From NCBI GenBank assembly GCA_015680685.1, contig MNCI01036718.1:413190-473323 (forward strand): a DNA stretch of 60,134 bases, read 5' to 3'. A program made the translations under genes and the position numbers. This DNA is from Gnetum montanum. Lineage: Eukaryota; Streptophyta; Gnetopsida; Gnetales; Gnetaceae. The notes below the pieces were generated by a model. The model saw only the letters and a program-made list of their open reading frames with translations, searched no databases and had not been told where the DNA came from. Below are positions 46,233 through 57,460 of the stretch, one piece after another (positions within the stretch are counted from its first letter, which is position 1; each line of letters starts with the position of its first letter).

Positions 46233-47595
46233 ATGTCTTTAGGAGCAAGGCTCTTTTGGCGCCGCGGCAACGGGCAGCGTCGAGGGCTGGGGCAGGTGCA
46301 TCCGGATGCCCGCGAGCGAGACGATGGTGCTGGTGCGGATGATTATTACGAATACGACGTGTTTCTGAGTTTCAGGGGCTCTGACGTACGCAAGGGCTTA
46401 GTGGACCACATGTACTGGACCTTCACCCGGGCGGGGATCCGCACCTTTCTGGATTCGCGATCGCTGACCATGGGCCGCCCCATCGGGCCTTCGCTGGAGA
46501 ACGCCATCCGCAGGAGCCGGGTTCGAATCCCCGTGTTCTCCACCAATTACGCTGAGTCCGACTGGTGTCTGCGCGAGCTGGCGCTCATCATGGCGTCACA
46601 GCGCGCCTCCAACGTGACCATCCCCTTGTTTTACAATGTTTCGCCGTCCAACGTGCGCCACCCCGAATCCCTTGACGGAGGTCCCATGTTCGAGCACATG
46701 CAGACGCACCTGGCCCAGCGAATTCACCCCTGCAATCGCATTATGCAGTGGCAGCGCGCCCTTTTCGCCGCTTCGTTGCTGGCCGGCTGGAAGCTCTCCG
46801 ACTTCGACGGGTTTGTTTGTTTGAATTTTGTCCCGTTAGACCGACCGCTGCTCTGCTCCGTAGAATTCATTCCCGCCGCGCATCGTAAGGAAGAAGCTGG
46901 ATGCCAGCTCTTACCAACCAAAGTACGTAACTCTTCTGGGATTGACCCTGTGGAGTTCTGTCTACGGCTTTATTGCATACCTTTTCGTTTGTGAGACGGC
47001 ATTCCGTTTCACTTTTTCTCCTCGATCACTTTTAATATACCTCAGCCTAAATGCTTAGGAACCTAGGATAGAACTTGTAATCTATGCATCTCAACATAAA
47101 TATCTACGCTGCCGAATTTCTTATCTAGCCTCAGCCTCCGGCTTAATTTATAATCTGTTGGATACGATTAAATTTGACCTTTTTAGCTAAAAAATTTGTT
47201 TTTTCTTATCCTGGCATACATAATCAGTATTGAAGCTCTAGGCTGTGTAGTTGAAAACAATTGACTAGAATTCAGATTCATTTGTCTTCTCTTTTTGCTT
47301 TTTCTTTTTCCTTCCTTACAAATTTCGAATTTCTACGTAGATCTTGGTTATCCAAGTTGGATTGAATATGAATAATATAAAATGTTACATGTGATTGACA
47401 AATTATGCTGCTTCTTACGTATAATTGTAATTAATCATATTTTGCAGGCACGAAGGGCAGCTGGTGACCAGGGTTCTGGAGGACGTCCTCCGAGTGCTCC
47501 AGAGTGGAAGTTTTGACGATCCTGCTAAACAGCCGCAACTGCAGCTGCAGCAGTCTCAAGGTCTGCCGTCTGTGAAGCATCGTTTGGACGAATAA
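46233..47595 (+). CDS. TIR-domain-only immune receptor-like protein (two exons)
   Basis: Exon 1 is 46233-46810, exon 2 is 47448-47595, and the intron is 46811-47447 (GTTTGT donor, TTTTGCAG acceptor). The predicted protein is 241 residues. A basic N-terminus (1-38) precedes a TIR domain (about 40-193): YDVFLSFRGSDVRKGLVDHM at 41-60, FLDSR at 72-76, VFSTNYAESDWCLREL at 101-116 with the putative catalytic Glu at 115, PLFYNVSPSNVR at 131-142, and GWKLSDFDG at the exon end. Exon 2 adds HEGQLVTRVLEDVLRVL and a Gln-rich tail, and stops at TAA just where an NB-ARC domain would usually begin. Plant TIR proteins cleave NAD+ and signal cell death through EDS1; activity here is inference. The frame is open upstream to 45990, but 46233 is chosen because homology and length fit. 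The exon is much richer in GC than its surroundings. It is flanked by the two GH3 copies. Confidence 0.8.
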
Positions 47596-48533
47596 TCAAT
47601 CTACAGTTGCAATTACCTCTCTGTTTCCTATTCCGGTACGCCGCAAATTGTAAAAATTTTCGGACTTATTTGTGCCTTGGGATGGGTAACGTAAATCCTA
47701 TCACTAATCATTCTTTAGCCCCAAGCATTTGCCTCCATGGCAACTAGACCTCATGAATCATTCAAATCTAAAATAAGCTATGCAGATCTCATGGTCTCAT
47801 CATCTTGTGTACCTCCATTGGAAACTAAAAACTCCTGCATGATACAAGCAAATAACGATTTCATATTTGCTTTCTACCATCAACACTTTGCAATGATGGT
47901 GTATGCAACCTGAAAAGACCTGAAGTGCAATCTTGCTTATAGAATCGGTTACCATAAGTAGAAAATTTGAAAAATAAGAGACTCGAAACCTATCTAGATG
48001 TTGAAGTATGCAAAAATGCATTATGCCAACATGTATAAGTGTCAATGGATATGGAGGCCACTTCAATGTGTAAATGCATATTACAATCTCCCACTTGGTC
48101 TCCATATTTAATCAAGACCAGAGTTCAAGAAATAAATGCATAAATCATGGCTATATTTTCTCTTAATGTGAGTATTATCTTCCATGTATTACAATGCATT
48201 ATCTCTCAAATAATTTCTTATATTTTAACGTAACTTTATGAATAAACCCAATGTTCATTCAAGGCCATGCGATATGTGTATTTTCTCTAATAACTATATG
48301 CCCAAACCATATGAGAAAATAGCACAACTGAATAAGAGTTTCATTAAGACTGTATTGTATGTACAACAAATTACATTATGGAACCAAGTCCCATCCGAGC
48401 TACATGATCCTTAAATAACTTCAGTGGCATTCCTCTTGTCAAAGGATTAATTATCATTAATTCAGTGCTTATATGTGCAATGACCACTTTGTTTTTCTTA
48501 ATGCATTCCCTTATGGCTAAGTATTTTACTCTC
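47596..48533 (-). mobile_element. Truncated Copia 3' end: RNase H terminus, polypurine tract and LTR
   Basis: The minus strand from 48533 encodes YLRVKYLAIRECIKKNKVVI, then AHISTELMIINPLTRGMPLK and LFKDHVARMGLGS, ending in a stop near 48366. This is the conserved C-terminus of Copia RNase H (pattern ...ADPLTKGL...F..H...MG). Further along, the minus strand reads CCAAGTGGGAGA (48103-48092), a typical Copia polypurine tract, followed by TGTAATATG as an LTR start at about 48091. The LTR's far end is not resolved and may lie between 47,600 and 47,830. The RNase H frame is cut exactly where the GH3-flank duplication block begins (48534). Confidence 0.68.
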
Positions 48534-48971
48534 AGATACTTTTCAGTTCTACGATATTATTTTTTATTAAATTTAACATATTGCTGAGCAGGGAAGTTAT
48601 ATTTACATTTTAACATGTTAACTCTACTAACTTTTCCATCTATCTCAAGGCACATGCACAGGGAAATTAGTCAGAAAAGTACAATACTCCAGGTCATTCA
48701 ATAATTAATCTCAAGGACAGCTAAGAAGAGCTTAATTGAAATCACATTTTATTTATCTACATAGAACGTAAACGCCAAATTACTAATTAACATGAATACA
48801 TAGGAATCAGCGAATCACAGCATGACAAAACNTTCAAACATCATACAAAACCAAACATTTACCTTTATTGGATAGATAGGCAGGGCAGCAATGCTGCTGC
48901 TGAGCTGAAGATTTATATATATATATATGAATGAAATGACATGACTGAGATGGATCATTGTTGTTCTGCTT
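48534..48971 (-). other. GH3 3' UTR/flank (duplicated at 44077)
   Basis: This is the sequence downstream of the GH3 stop codon and is nearly identical in arrangement to 44077-44589. It includes a short (AT)n run (48915-48927) and an N at 48832. Its left edge, AGATACTTTTCAGTTCTAC, is the shared breakpoint of the duplication. Confidence 0.75.
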
Positions 48972-49555
48972 CTACACGGTATGCCAGTCGTTGCGTGGAG
49001 TCCAGCGTGGGGGACTGGGGCTGAAGAAGGACACGTCGGTGCGCTTGCAGAGGAGCTGCAGAATGTAATCAGAGCGGACGCAGCGAGGAGTCTTGTATTG
49101 ATTTATAGAAGAACAACCGGCGATGCACCAGTCCATCATTTTATCAAATGTGCCACGCTGCACCACTCTGATTTCCAGAGGACCGATTGACTTGTCTGAC
49201 GCCCTGCACCTCCTGTAAATGGAGTTGAGCCCTTCTTCCACGGCAGCGCAGCACTCGTTCATGACGGACGTCGGCACGCGCAGTGGCATGGGTGTAACTT
49301 CCCAGAACAAAACGTAGTGTCCCGGCATGGTGCTCACCGTGTCGGCGTAGCTGCTGAACTCCAACAGCTCCGTTCCGTACTGGCTCAGCAGGCTCTTGGC
49401 TGCCTTTGTTACCGCATCCTGCAACTCCCCTTCGTCCGTCTTTTCCATGTCTATGCTCAGCATTGCGTTGCGTCGGCATATGAACTTGAACTGAGGCGCT
49501 GCGTTGTGGAAACCCGTCACTCGCAGCACGTCCCCTACCCTGAACCGGTACAGCC

Positions 49556-49688
49556 CTGATCAAGCCAAGCTAAGCCGCTGGTTAATGTCATATCCCACCT
49601 CTCTGTTCGATGGATGATTGCATGGTAATTCTAAATGAGGGAGAATTATAAAGACTTAATCCCGACCTATGAGGGAACAAAAACTCAC
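49556..49688 (-). other. GH3 intron 3
   Basis: A 133-bp intron with donor GTGAGT after ACCTATGGCG and acceptor TGATCAG before GGCTGTACCGG. It joins TTYG and GLYR in the conserved motif. Phase 1. Confidence 0.8.
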
Positions 49689-50526
49689 CGCCATAGGTGG
49701 TGACGAGGACCTCGTATTCGTGTCCGATCTGAACGTGCGCCAGGTCTACCGCTTCCGCTTCCGCTTCCTGCTCATTCTCATTCTCATTCTCATTGAAGTC
49801 ATCAAAGTCATTGGAACGGCGACCAACGGGGATGAACTCGAAGAAGGCCAGGGTGGGGAGGAGAGTGTAGGACACGTCGTCAGGCTGTGATAGAGGTCGC
49901 AGATTCACTCCCAAGAAACACTCCGACGAAGCGTACATTACAGACGCCTTGGTAGGCCTCCGCTGAAGAAGTCGAGAGCAGGAATGTACTGCGCCATGGC
50001 ACCCGTTACCACCGTATCCAAGTAACGCGTGTTGGGCCACAGTCGACGGATGATCCCTTCCCAAGACCGCTCTTCTCCGTCGCAGCATTTGGCGTAGATG
50101 ACGTCGGCGAGTTTGGCGTCCGCGCGGAGAAATTTCTCTACTGCGCGGCGCAGCGTAGGGTCGGTGACAGCGTCCGGGTTCAGAGTTCCGGTACGAATGT
50201 CATGTTGCAGGCTACGCCAGTTATTCTGCAGAAAGTGCAATGCCTTGAGCAGCCCCTACGCAAACAGAGTGCCCACTCGCATCACGGAGTGGCGTTGCAG
50301 CAACCCGCACAGCATCTGCGCGTACATGCTCTGCGCCGTGTCACTGCACAGAATGGCCTCTAGCGGACCGGTGTATCCGATTTTTGTGTATATCTTGCTC
50401 TGGAATTGCTCGCTCTTGTAAAAACTCGTCGACGCAGGCCTTGCTACCAATCCTCCCGGCGTTATGGTCTCGGCTTTCACGAACACAAAATGCACTGCCT
50501 TGCCCTTTTCCAATCCCTCCATGTAC

Positions 50527-51797
50527 CTTCATACGTAAATATGCAGTAACGTTATTGAACTTAAGCCTATTATTCATAAACTGAAAGCCATTTTCTTTTA
50601 ATTCCGGTATTGCAGGCTATGCTTCCCAACATTGAAAATTTCTTACAAAAATTGTTCAAGAACCGCAAAGGAGTCTCGGTAATTAAAGCAATAATTAAAG
50701 ATTCCTAAAGAAATCCATGTTAGTCTACTGGTGGGTTTTGCATCAACCTCCCCCTGCCTTTATGCTCCAGGACTGAATCCCTAAAGTACAGTTCGTGATA
50801 ATTTAGTGAGAAAGGGCATTCCAATGGAGCATATTGCTGATTACGTAAATGCCCTTTTGCAGCAGCCATTGAAGGCAAGATATGGTCTATTTTTCATTTT
50901 TGTTCACATTCCAAATAGTAAACTTTTCATCCAGAAATAAATTTTAAAAAAAGGCTCATGGTGTTTAGTAATTGAAACTTAAATTTCAACCAGTTTCAAA
51001 ATTCTTTTTACCAAAATTTTTGGAATTTATAATTCAGTGTTGCCCAGTAAACTTACTACCTGGGATTACTTAGCCAAGACTGTTACCACTAACTTAACAC
51101 CTCATTTATTCTACCATGTTAATTTAATTTGATAAGTTACCTCCAATCCATCTAAAAATTAAAGAAAAAACAAAGTTTAATAATTAACGTCCAATTCCCA
51201 ACTATTATCAGAACCAAATTTATATACACCCTCTATCTTTGTATTTAATTTAATTCACTATATTGTTTTCCTAAAAATAATATGAAAATCAAATTCTAAA
51301 AGTAAATTTAGTAAAAAATTTGAAAGAAAATTCTAATAAATACCATATATTAATGCAAAAATTATCTTAACTTTTCTGAAACATAAATATTTTATAATTT
51401 ATATTTATTTATTTGATTTAGGGCTTATTCTATTTCTTCAAAAGGTTTTTAATATCTATTTATACTCCTACTTTCACCGAAGTAGCGCCTAGCGCTTACG
51501 ACCGAGTCGACTATAATTAATCCAATCGTGTCCTATTACTGCAACGTAGACGGACAAATACATGATGAATGACTGCTCCAATTCTTTCGAGTAGAGCCGT
51601 TCCAAGCAGTCAAGAACAATGAAATGATTGAAATCAGTATTTAAATTTTAAAAAATTGGACAAATTATTCGTAAAGGGAATCCGAAAAAGTTGTTGGAAT
51701 CGGTAAACAGAAATTGAGGGGTTGGATTAAAAGGATTTCAAGCAAATAAACAAGTCGAGGCATCTGGAATCTAATTCAGGAAGAATCGAGCACGTAC
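50527..51797 (-). other. GH3 intron 2 (1.27 kb)
   Basis: The donor is GTACGT after ATGAACCA and the acceptor TATGAAG before GTACATGGAG, restoring MNQYMEGLEKGK. The intron is AT-rich with no recognised gene or transposon domain. It is much longer than introns 1 (108 bp) and 3. Confidence 0.75.
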
Positions 51798-52553
51798 TGG
51801 TTCATAATTGGCATAAGCAAGCTGAAAAAGTGCTGTTTGCGGTCCGTTTCCTCTGGAATAGTTGGCATCAGCTTGCTCTGCCCGCCTGACGTCCCGGAGC
51901 TGCACATAATCAGGAGTAAGTAGAGCACTACGTATTTCTTGTATCATGAGATGCAAGCAAGTCCTAGCAGATTTTTTTGAATGAACATGCACATGCACGT
52001 ACTGTACCTGGTGTGGAATTCGGAGATGGGGATCGCGGACAGGATTGGAGATTTGTCGCCATGGGCGATACGCATGATGTCGTTTTTGATATCTTCATAA
52101 CTCACGATGGGCACGCAATTTTTGAAGGATTGGCGATCAGTGCGGCCGTTGAGACAGTAGCGCTGCAGATACTCGGTGTTGGCATTTCTGGACAGGATCT
52201 CTGCCAGAACCTTGCTCTGGTACTCATCTGATTGCCTTGTGACCTCCTCTATGAATTCCAGCGCCTCTCTGTCGCTCCTCACAGCCGTGATTTTCTGCTC
52301 CTGCACTATCGACATCGTCCACTACACAAACCAAACCAAAGCAAATCCAAATACAGTAACTAACAATATACGCTACACAATCGGCAGTACACCCAGATAC
52401 GGGAGGAGCTACTAGCCAGCGGTGAGAAAACCGAAAACTACGAAAACATGCAAAGGCCAAAAGGGAAGTTAGAGCAGGCCAGCCAAGTTCCTGGATAATG
52501 TTGTTGCGTCAGGAGTGGCTTCTTCCTGTCGGGGTGGCTTGGCTTGCCTTGGC

Positions 52554-52560
52554 TTTTATA
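52554..52560 (-). promoter_or_regulatory. TATA box of the GH3 gene
   Basis: The minus strand reads TATAAAA (context CCTTATAAAAGCC), about 240 bp upstream of the GH3 ATG. That places transcription start near 52525 and gives a 5' UTR of about 200 bases. A TGTCGG auxin-response-type hexamer lies at 52528-52533 on the plus strand, but a single hexamer at the start site is weak evidence for auxin control. Confidence 0.6.
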
Positions 52561-52599
52561 AGGCATGACTCATGAGCCCACCTGTGTCCTATCCCCGGT

Positions 52600-54420
52600 G
52601 CATGCTTACGAACAGTACACCGCTGGGCTCTAAACTGATGCATGAATGAAAGAAATGGATGATTCAGACAAAGGTTTTCTAGACCCTGATAATCAATATA
52701 ATTACCGTATCGATCGCTGTGGTCCAACACAATTATACGGCATGCCTCCAACACAATCCGAAAGGGCGACTCTGCACGACGTGTCTTATTTGCAAAATGA
52801 AAGGATACGCTACTCTGCTCTCACTATTTACGGACAGATTCAGGCTTGGAATTTGACGGGTATATGTATTTGAAAACGTATTATACAGTTTACTTTTTCA
52901 TCGAAACTTATGAATTTAAAATGTATACAGGGAAAATATATGCTTTAAACTGGTTGGAAAATTCAGAGATTTCAGCCCTGGCCGGATTTCTAAGTTTAGT
53001 GTAGTGCCATTGACAAAAGTAATTTAATTGTGGGAAGAAATGATATGGCCTTGCACATGAATCCATTATTGTGTATCGTGTGTGACTATGCTTATTAAGG
53101 GAAACGGTCGTCAGGGTTGGAATTTCAAATTTTTAGTAGCCATTTGGAGCTGAACACTCTCCAATTTTAAAAAAATTGTTCGGCTAGAATATCATTAGTA
53201 TTTAAACAATTTCAAATTATTTATTATTAGAAATAAAATTTTATTAACATAAATATAATATACTACAAAATTTATTCAAAATGCTAACTTATTTTACAAT
53301 AAAGAACAAAAATCATAAAAAATATTTAAAGATTCTTTTATTTTTTATTTAATTTAAGGTTAAGTAAAGCATTTCATAATCTCAAAGCATCGTATTAATA
53401 TCTTTTCAAAATCTTTTAGCATTTTTATGACACTTTACATTCAAAAATCAGCATAATTTACGTAATAATCATGGAGTAACGCCTAGTGAAGATGTCAAAT
53501 TTCAACCTACATAAAAAAAATGCTCCACTTGTGTGAAAGATGCTATTCACGTACAGGTGGTGACAACTGAAAATGCCGGTACATAGAACATGTTCAATAA
53601 AACAAGCAGAGACGATTCTTTCAATTTCAGAGGTGAAAGTGTGAGCTTGAAAGTTATGTGGAACCAACGAGAGAGCGACACAGCGAGCATGAAAGTTATG
53701 AAGTCAATGCAAATCACAAGCGCTAGAGCAGTAGGGCTTAAACAATAACGATAGAACTGATGCGAAAATAGAGATGGATAATTAAATACTACCGCAGCGT
53801 AACAGAAACGGCCAAGTAAGAGTAGGTGTTGCGAAAGCAGGGGAACACGGCACCGGCAGACATGACTCACGCACAATTTGTTCTAGTGTCCATGAGCAGC
53901 GCTTCCGTGAAATCAGTGTCTTCTCTTGGTCGCTACTATTGCATCCTCCATTGCTATGTATCATAGTGTCATCAATATTTATACTTGAATCTGAAATGAA
54001 CTTGAATGAGTGAAAAATTAGAAAAAAGTTTGAAGCCAACTCTGAACATATATCTTTTTCTTTCACCAATTTTTCCAATTGGAATTCAATTTTTATTGGG
54101 ATATATTCTGTTTTTCCCAATGTCATTCTAAAAACGTGGTCATTATTTTACCTTTCAATCTGATTTTCCTGAAATTGAAACTAAAGCTGAAGCTATAAAA
54201 TTTAGGGTTATAAAAAGTAGTTAACCTTACATAAAATTAATTTTTATTTGGAATTGAATTTTTTTTCTAAATTGATGTTTGTAACTTCAAGAATCACTTC
54301 CTCGTACAATCTTTGAGTTACTACAATCAATTTTGAAAGGAGGCCAATCTTATGTAAATGCCATTGTGTTGTGCAAACTATAAATCTTACACTTTTGTGA
54401 AATCAATAAAACAAATAAAA
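52600..54420. other. Intergenic, no gene recognised
   Basis: Upstream of GH3. The open frames here (for example 54126-53782 and 53876-53547, minus, about 110 codons) have no recognisable domain. They overlap each other in different frames, so I do not call them genes. AT-rich with short A/T runs. Confidence 0.45.
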
Positions 54421-54445
54421 TTTTTAAACACATGTGCTACACTCA

Positions 54446-54608
54446 GGTTCCATGTGGATGTCCATGACTCTATATCTAACTCTCCAACTCAATGATTCAT
54501 AGGGTTCCATATGAGCATCCACGATTCCATATCTAACTCTCAAACTCAATCATTCATTGGGTTCCATATGGGCATCCATGACTCCATATCTAACTCTCCA
54601 ACTCAATG
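54446..54608. repeat. 57-bp minisatellite, about 2.9 copies
   Basis: Units start GGTTCCAT at 54446, 54503 and 54560. Each contains CATCCATGACTCCATATC-like sequence followed by TAACTCTCCAACTCAAT. Copies differ by a few substitutions. Confidence 0.92.
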
Positions 54609-56340
54609 CACATTACCCATTGGCCAAGCTACTATTCATTATCTTTAGCTTAATTTAACACTTGTTTTAAGTGTTTTCATTTTTTTGGGGTAAAATAGGC
54701 CAATTTTTTATGTGATGTGTTATTAAAATGAAAAGCAATAAAAAACCATACCCATCTAATCTTTTGAGATTTTTTTTTTAAGAAAACATCATTTGATTTT
54801 AAAATAAATAAAGGTATAATTAAGAAAATTGGTGGACTTTTATATTTTTTTTATAATTTTTATTTTTTATTATTAAATAAGCAAATATACAAATTGGTAA
54901 ACAAGTTGTGTTTCAAAAACTTTAGAAAAATGTGGAAAGAAAAAAACATTTTTAATTGAATAGTATTAGGAAGCTTGAATTCAAAGGTAAAATATTTATC
55001 TAGTCCTTATCATTTGCATGCACAAGTAGTAGAGAGCACAAATAGGATTTCATTAGTACATAGTTGAAATAGTAAATAGCTAAAAATTCCTTATGAAAAA
55101 CAAATATGCCTGGACTCCAAATAGCATTGAGGATGAATACCATATTTTCATACAATGTCCTACACAATTTGTAAAATGTGCCATTAATCATAGAATCTTT
55201 AATTAATGGCATGGCAACAATAAAATTGATTCAAAATCATATCTATAGTTAAATATTTTTATTTTATTGATTTCTTGAATAATCTTAATAAAATTAAGAA
55301 AATACCGATGATACCTATATTATATTTCGAAAGCTGTGGAACCTACCATCCATGTTTACTAAAATTTTGAAATTCCAACCCTATTATTATTATTGACGCT
55401 GACGATGCCATTACCATCAAGATGAAAGACATTATTTCCTAGTAAAGGAAGCCGGGCAAGGTAGTGATGGTGGAATCTCACTCACCGGAGCTTTGCCATT
55501 CAAAGTTGGAATTTCAGAATTTTCCAACGTGGTTTAATACGTCTGGGAGAGTTCAACGCTGACACATATAGGTTTTTATGACAAATTAAAAAGTATAATA
55601 CCTTTTAAGAGCCTAAATACTTTTAATCAACCGTCAATTTCTTTCAACAATTACAGGTTCGAATTCCTTCGGACCGGCCGCGCGTGAACATAAAAAAGGT
55701 CAAGCTTCGCTAAATAAATGTCAGCGACCGGATTACCATTCTTTAAAGTTGTCTGGCTTTAAGGCGACAAGAGCCACTGTGCGGGCCACTCCTGTTGGAA
55801 ATTAGGGGTGGGACATTTATCTGTGCACGTCATCAGCCAGCCAGCCTGCAACACTAAAAATGAACCGACCAGTGACGCAAAACAAGACTTGCTCTCAAAA
55901 GATAGTTTGTTCTAGTTTCCACATTCTAGAAATCTAACAGCGGTCCTTGTTTGCACACCGTGGAAGGACTCAAGAAATGTTTTTGTTTCCTTTGTTTGTG
56001 GTCTTCTCAGCATTTTATTATGTTTGATCACGTCTGTAACAGTTACTGAAGATAGAGACTGCAATTTTAACTCTGATGTTTCTAGAATTTGCACGAATAG
56101 GCCAACGTACTTGAATAGATTTTGTCATAATTGTTTATCATCGTGTTGACTTTGCAAAACAATCAGCGTGGGCAACGTGGACAAATCTTACAAGTCTTTG
56201 AATGTAAGGGAAGGATTATATAGCGTAGACAAGTTGCAGTGGAAAAAGCAAACTTGTGCAAGAAAAAATATGGTACTTAATTTTTATTACCAGTAAAATC
56301 GGAAATATCGGAATAAACAATTGCCCTTTATCTTCAACGA
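54609..56340. other. Intergenic, no gene recognised
   Basis: AT-rich between 54.6 and 55.4 kb, with somewhat more balanced composition at 55.4-56.1 kb. A 70-codon minus frame at 55212-55000 shows no recognised domain. Nothing further can be supported. Confidence 0.45.
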
Positions 56341-56342
56341 TC

Positions 56343-56403
56343 CTTACAGAAAATGGTTAAACATACCAAACTCTTACAGAAAATGGTTAAACATACCAAA
56401 CTC
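56343..56403. repeat. Tandem duplication of a 30-bp unit
   Basis: Two back-to-back identical copies of a unit beginning CTTACAGAAAATGGTTAAAC and continuing ATACCAAACT. Confidence 0.93.
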
Positions 56404-56586
56404 TTAACCATTATTGTGAAAAAATGACTTTTGTCATGTGCATGGGTGTAGAATATTAATTCCCATGTTGTTCAACAAATTTTTTGGCACTATATTCCTA
56501 ATTTGCAATGATATTTATTTTCTGTTTATTGGGTCCCATACACCTTAATTTATGTTTGCTCGCGTTATTACATCAAAGAGGTTACA

Positions 56587-56702
56587 CTTTAATTTAAATT
56601 TTTTAGCTCACCATCATTAAGCAGCCGGATGCACGTGTTCTTAGATTAAAGATGGTAATATTTAATTTACATTTTTTAGCTTATCACCATTAAGCAGTCG
56701 GA
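56587..56702. repeat. Imperfect direct repeat of about 43 bp, spaced by about 30 bp
   Basis: The block TTTAATTTAAATTTTTTAGC...CATTAAGCAGCCGGA (56587-56629) recurs as TTTAATTTACATTTTTTAGC...CATTAAGCAGTCGGA (about 56659-56702). Confidence 0.85.
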
Positions 56703-56724
56703 ATATTTCTAGGAAGCATGCAGT

Positions 56725-57324
56725 ATGGACCAAACAAATCGCTATGAAAGTCAACGTATGACGAACAAATGTTACCAAAAACCTTTGCATGTCCGTGCTC
56801 CTTTAGAACTCAACCCGTTTTTCGTGGATTCTGTCGACATGTCGAAAACTTTTTGTTCGGACGGCAGCGATGGACTTCTTCTTGGGTCTTGCCTAATCTG
56901 GATACTAATATATATATGCTACTGTCTTTCTTCTTTTTCCCTCGTCGCTTGCGCGTCAGCTGGTTATGTTATATATTTTCATGGCAACACACACGCCATC
57001 AATGACGTCGCTCATTTCCTGACCGAGCCTTCCCCCGTTTTCCGTTTCCCACAAAACTGCAAGCTTAATCACCTACAACGTATTTCGTATCCTCGATCCT
57101 CACATAGACAATTATTTTTTTCATTTAAAAAATGCATCTCTTCAACATTCTACACAGCAACGCATTTTAAGAAAAAAAAAATTTTGATTTGCTTCACCAA
57201 GTACGGTAACAAAACAGTCTGTTTTAGCAGGGGAAGGAAATTTTGTTTACTTGTGAAAAAGGGGGAAAATCCATGGATGCACTTGGAAATTGGAATAGGA
57301 GTCAGCCTTAACGCAGATATTTAG
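56725..57324 (+). other. 199-codon open frame, coding status doubtful
   Basis: This is the longest unexplained open frame in the right part of the window. It starts MDQTNRYESQRMTNKCY, has one hydrophobic stretch at about residues 52-85 (LLLGSCLIWILIYICYCLSS) that could be a membrane segment, and a lysine-rich tail with a run encoded by poly-A. There is no recognisable domain. In this AT-rich DNA it may be a chance frame. I cannot assign a function. Confidence 0.2.
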
Positions 57325-57460
57325 GATCGAAGTGTGAACAATCACTGGATTTAACCAATAATCTAAACATGTCATTGTGATTTTGATTCTGATAAAAAGA
57401 ATATGAATAAAACTAAATTAAAAATTTTATAGGAGAGCAATCAGATGTGCTATCTTATAT

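Larger units (their letters stand above)
48972..52315 (-). pseudogene. GH3: GH3 auxin-amido synthetase, group II type, with one stop and one frameshift
   Basis: Group II GH3 enzymes conjugate amino acids to indole-3-acetic acid in the cytosol, using ATP. Four exons on the minus strand: 52315-52008, 51899-51798, 50526-49689 and 49555-48972, all with GT-AG junctions; without the lesions the length would be about 610 residues, usual for the family. Visible motifs are the N-terminal VPIVSYEDIKNDIMRI, ATP motif 1 [13 protein letters not shown] at the start of exon 2, ILCSDTAQSMYAQMLCGL, motif 2 YASSECFLGVNLRPLSQPDD (the group II form), motif 3 GLYRFRVGDVLRVTGF at the start of exon 4, and INQYKTPRCV near the C-terminus. 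Two lesions lie in exon 3: an in-frame TAG at 50258-50256, after GTLFA, where the family has Ser, and loss of one base at about 49947-49954, after SGGLP. Everything else is open, so it is either a recent pseudogene or an intact gene with assembly errors. Confidence 0.9.

Noticed and set aside
49301-49331. Second 962-bp-type element in the parental GH3 exon
   Set aside because: CCCAGAAC occurs once here with uninterrupted coding sequence; this is the empty site, not an insertion.
49144-50088. Overlapping frames of 139 and 166 codons on the GH3 strand
   Set aside because: The 139-codon frame is an out-of-phase shadow of GH3 exon 4. The 166-codon frame is real GH3 only from about 49955 downward; its upstream part is out of phase because of the frameshift.
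53547-54126. Two minus-strand frames of about 110 codons as a possible gene
   Set aside because: They overlap in different frames, have no domain or splice logic, and lie in AT-rich intergenic DNA.
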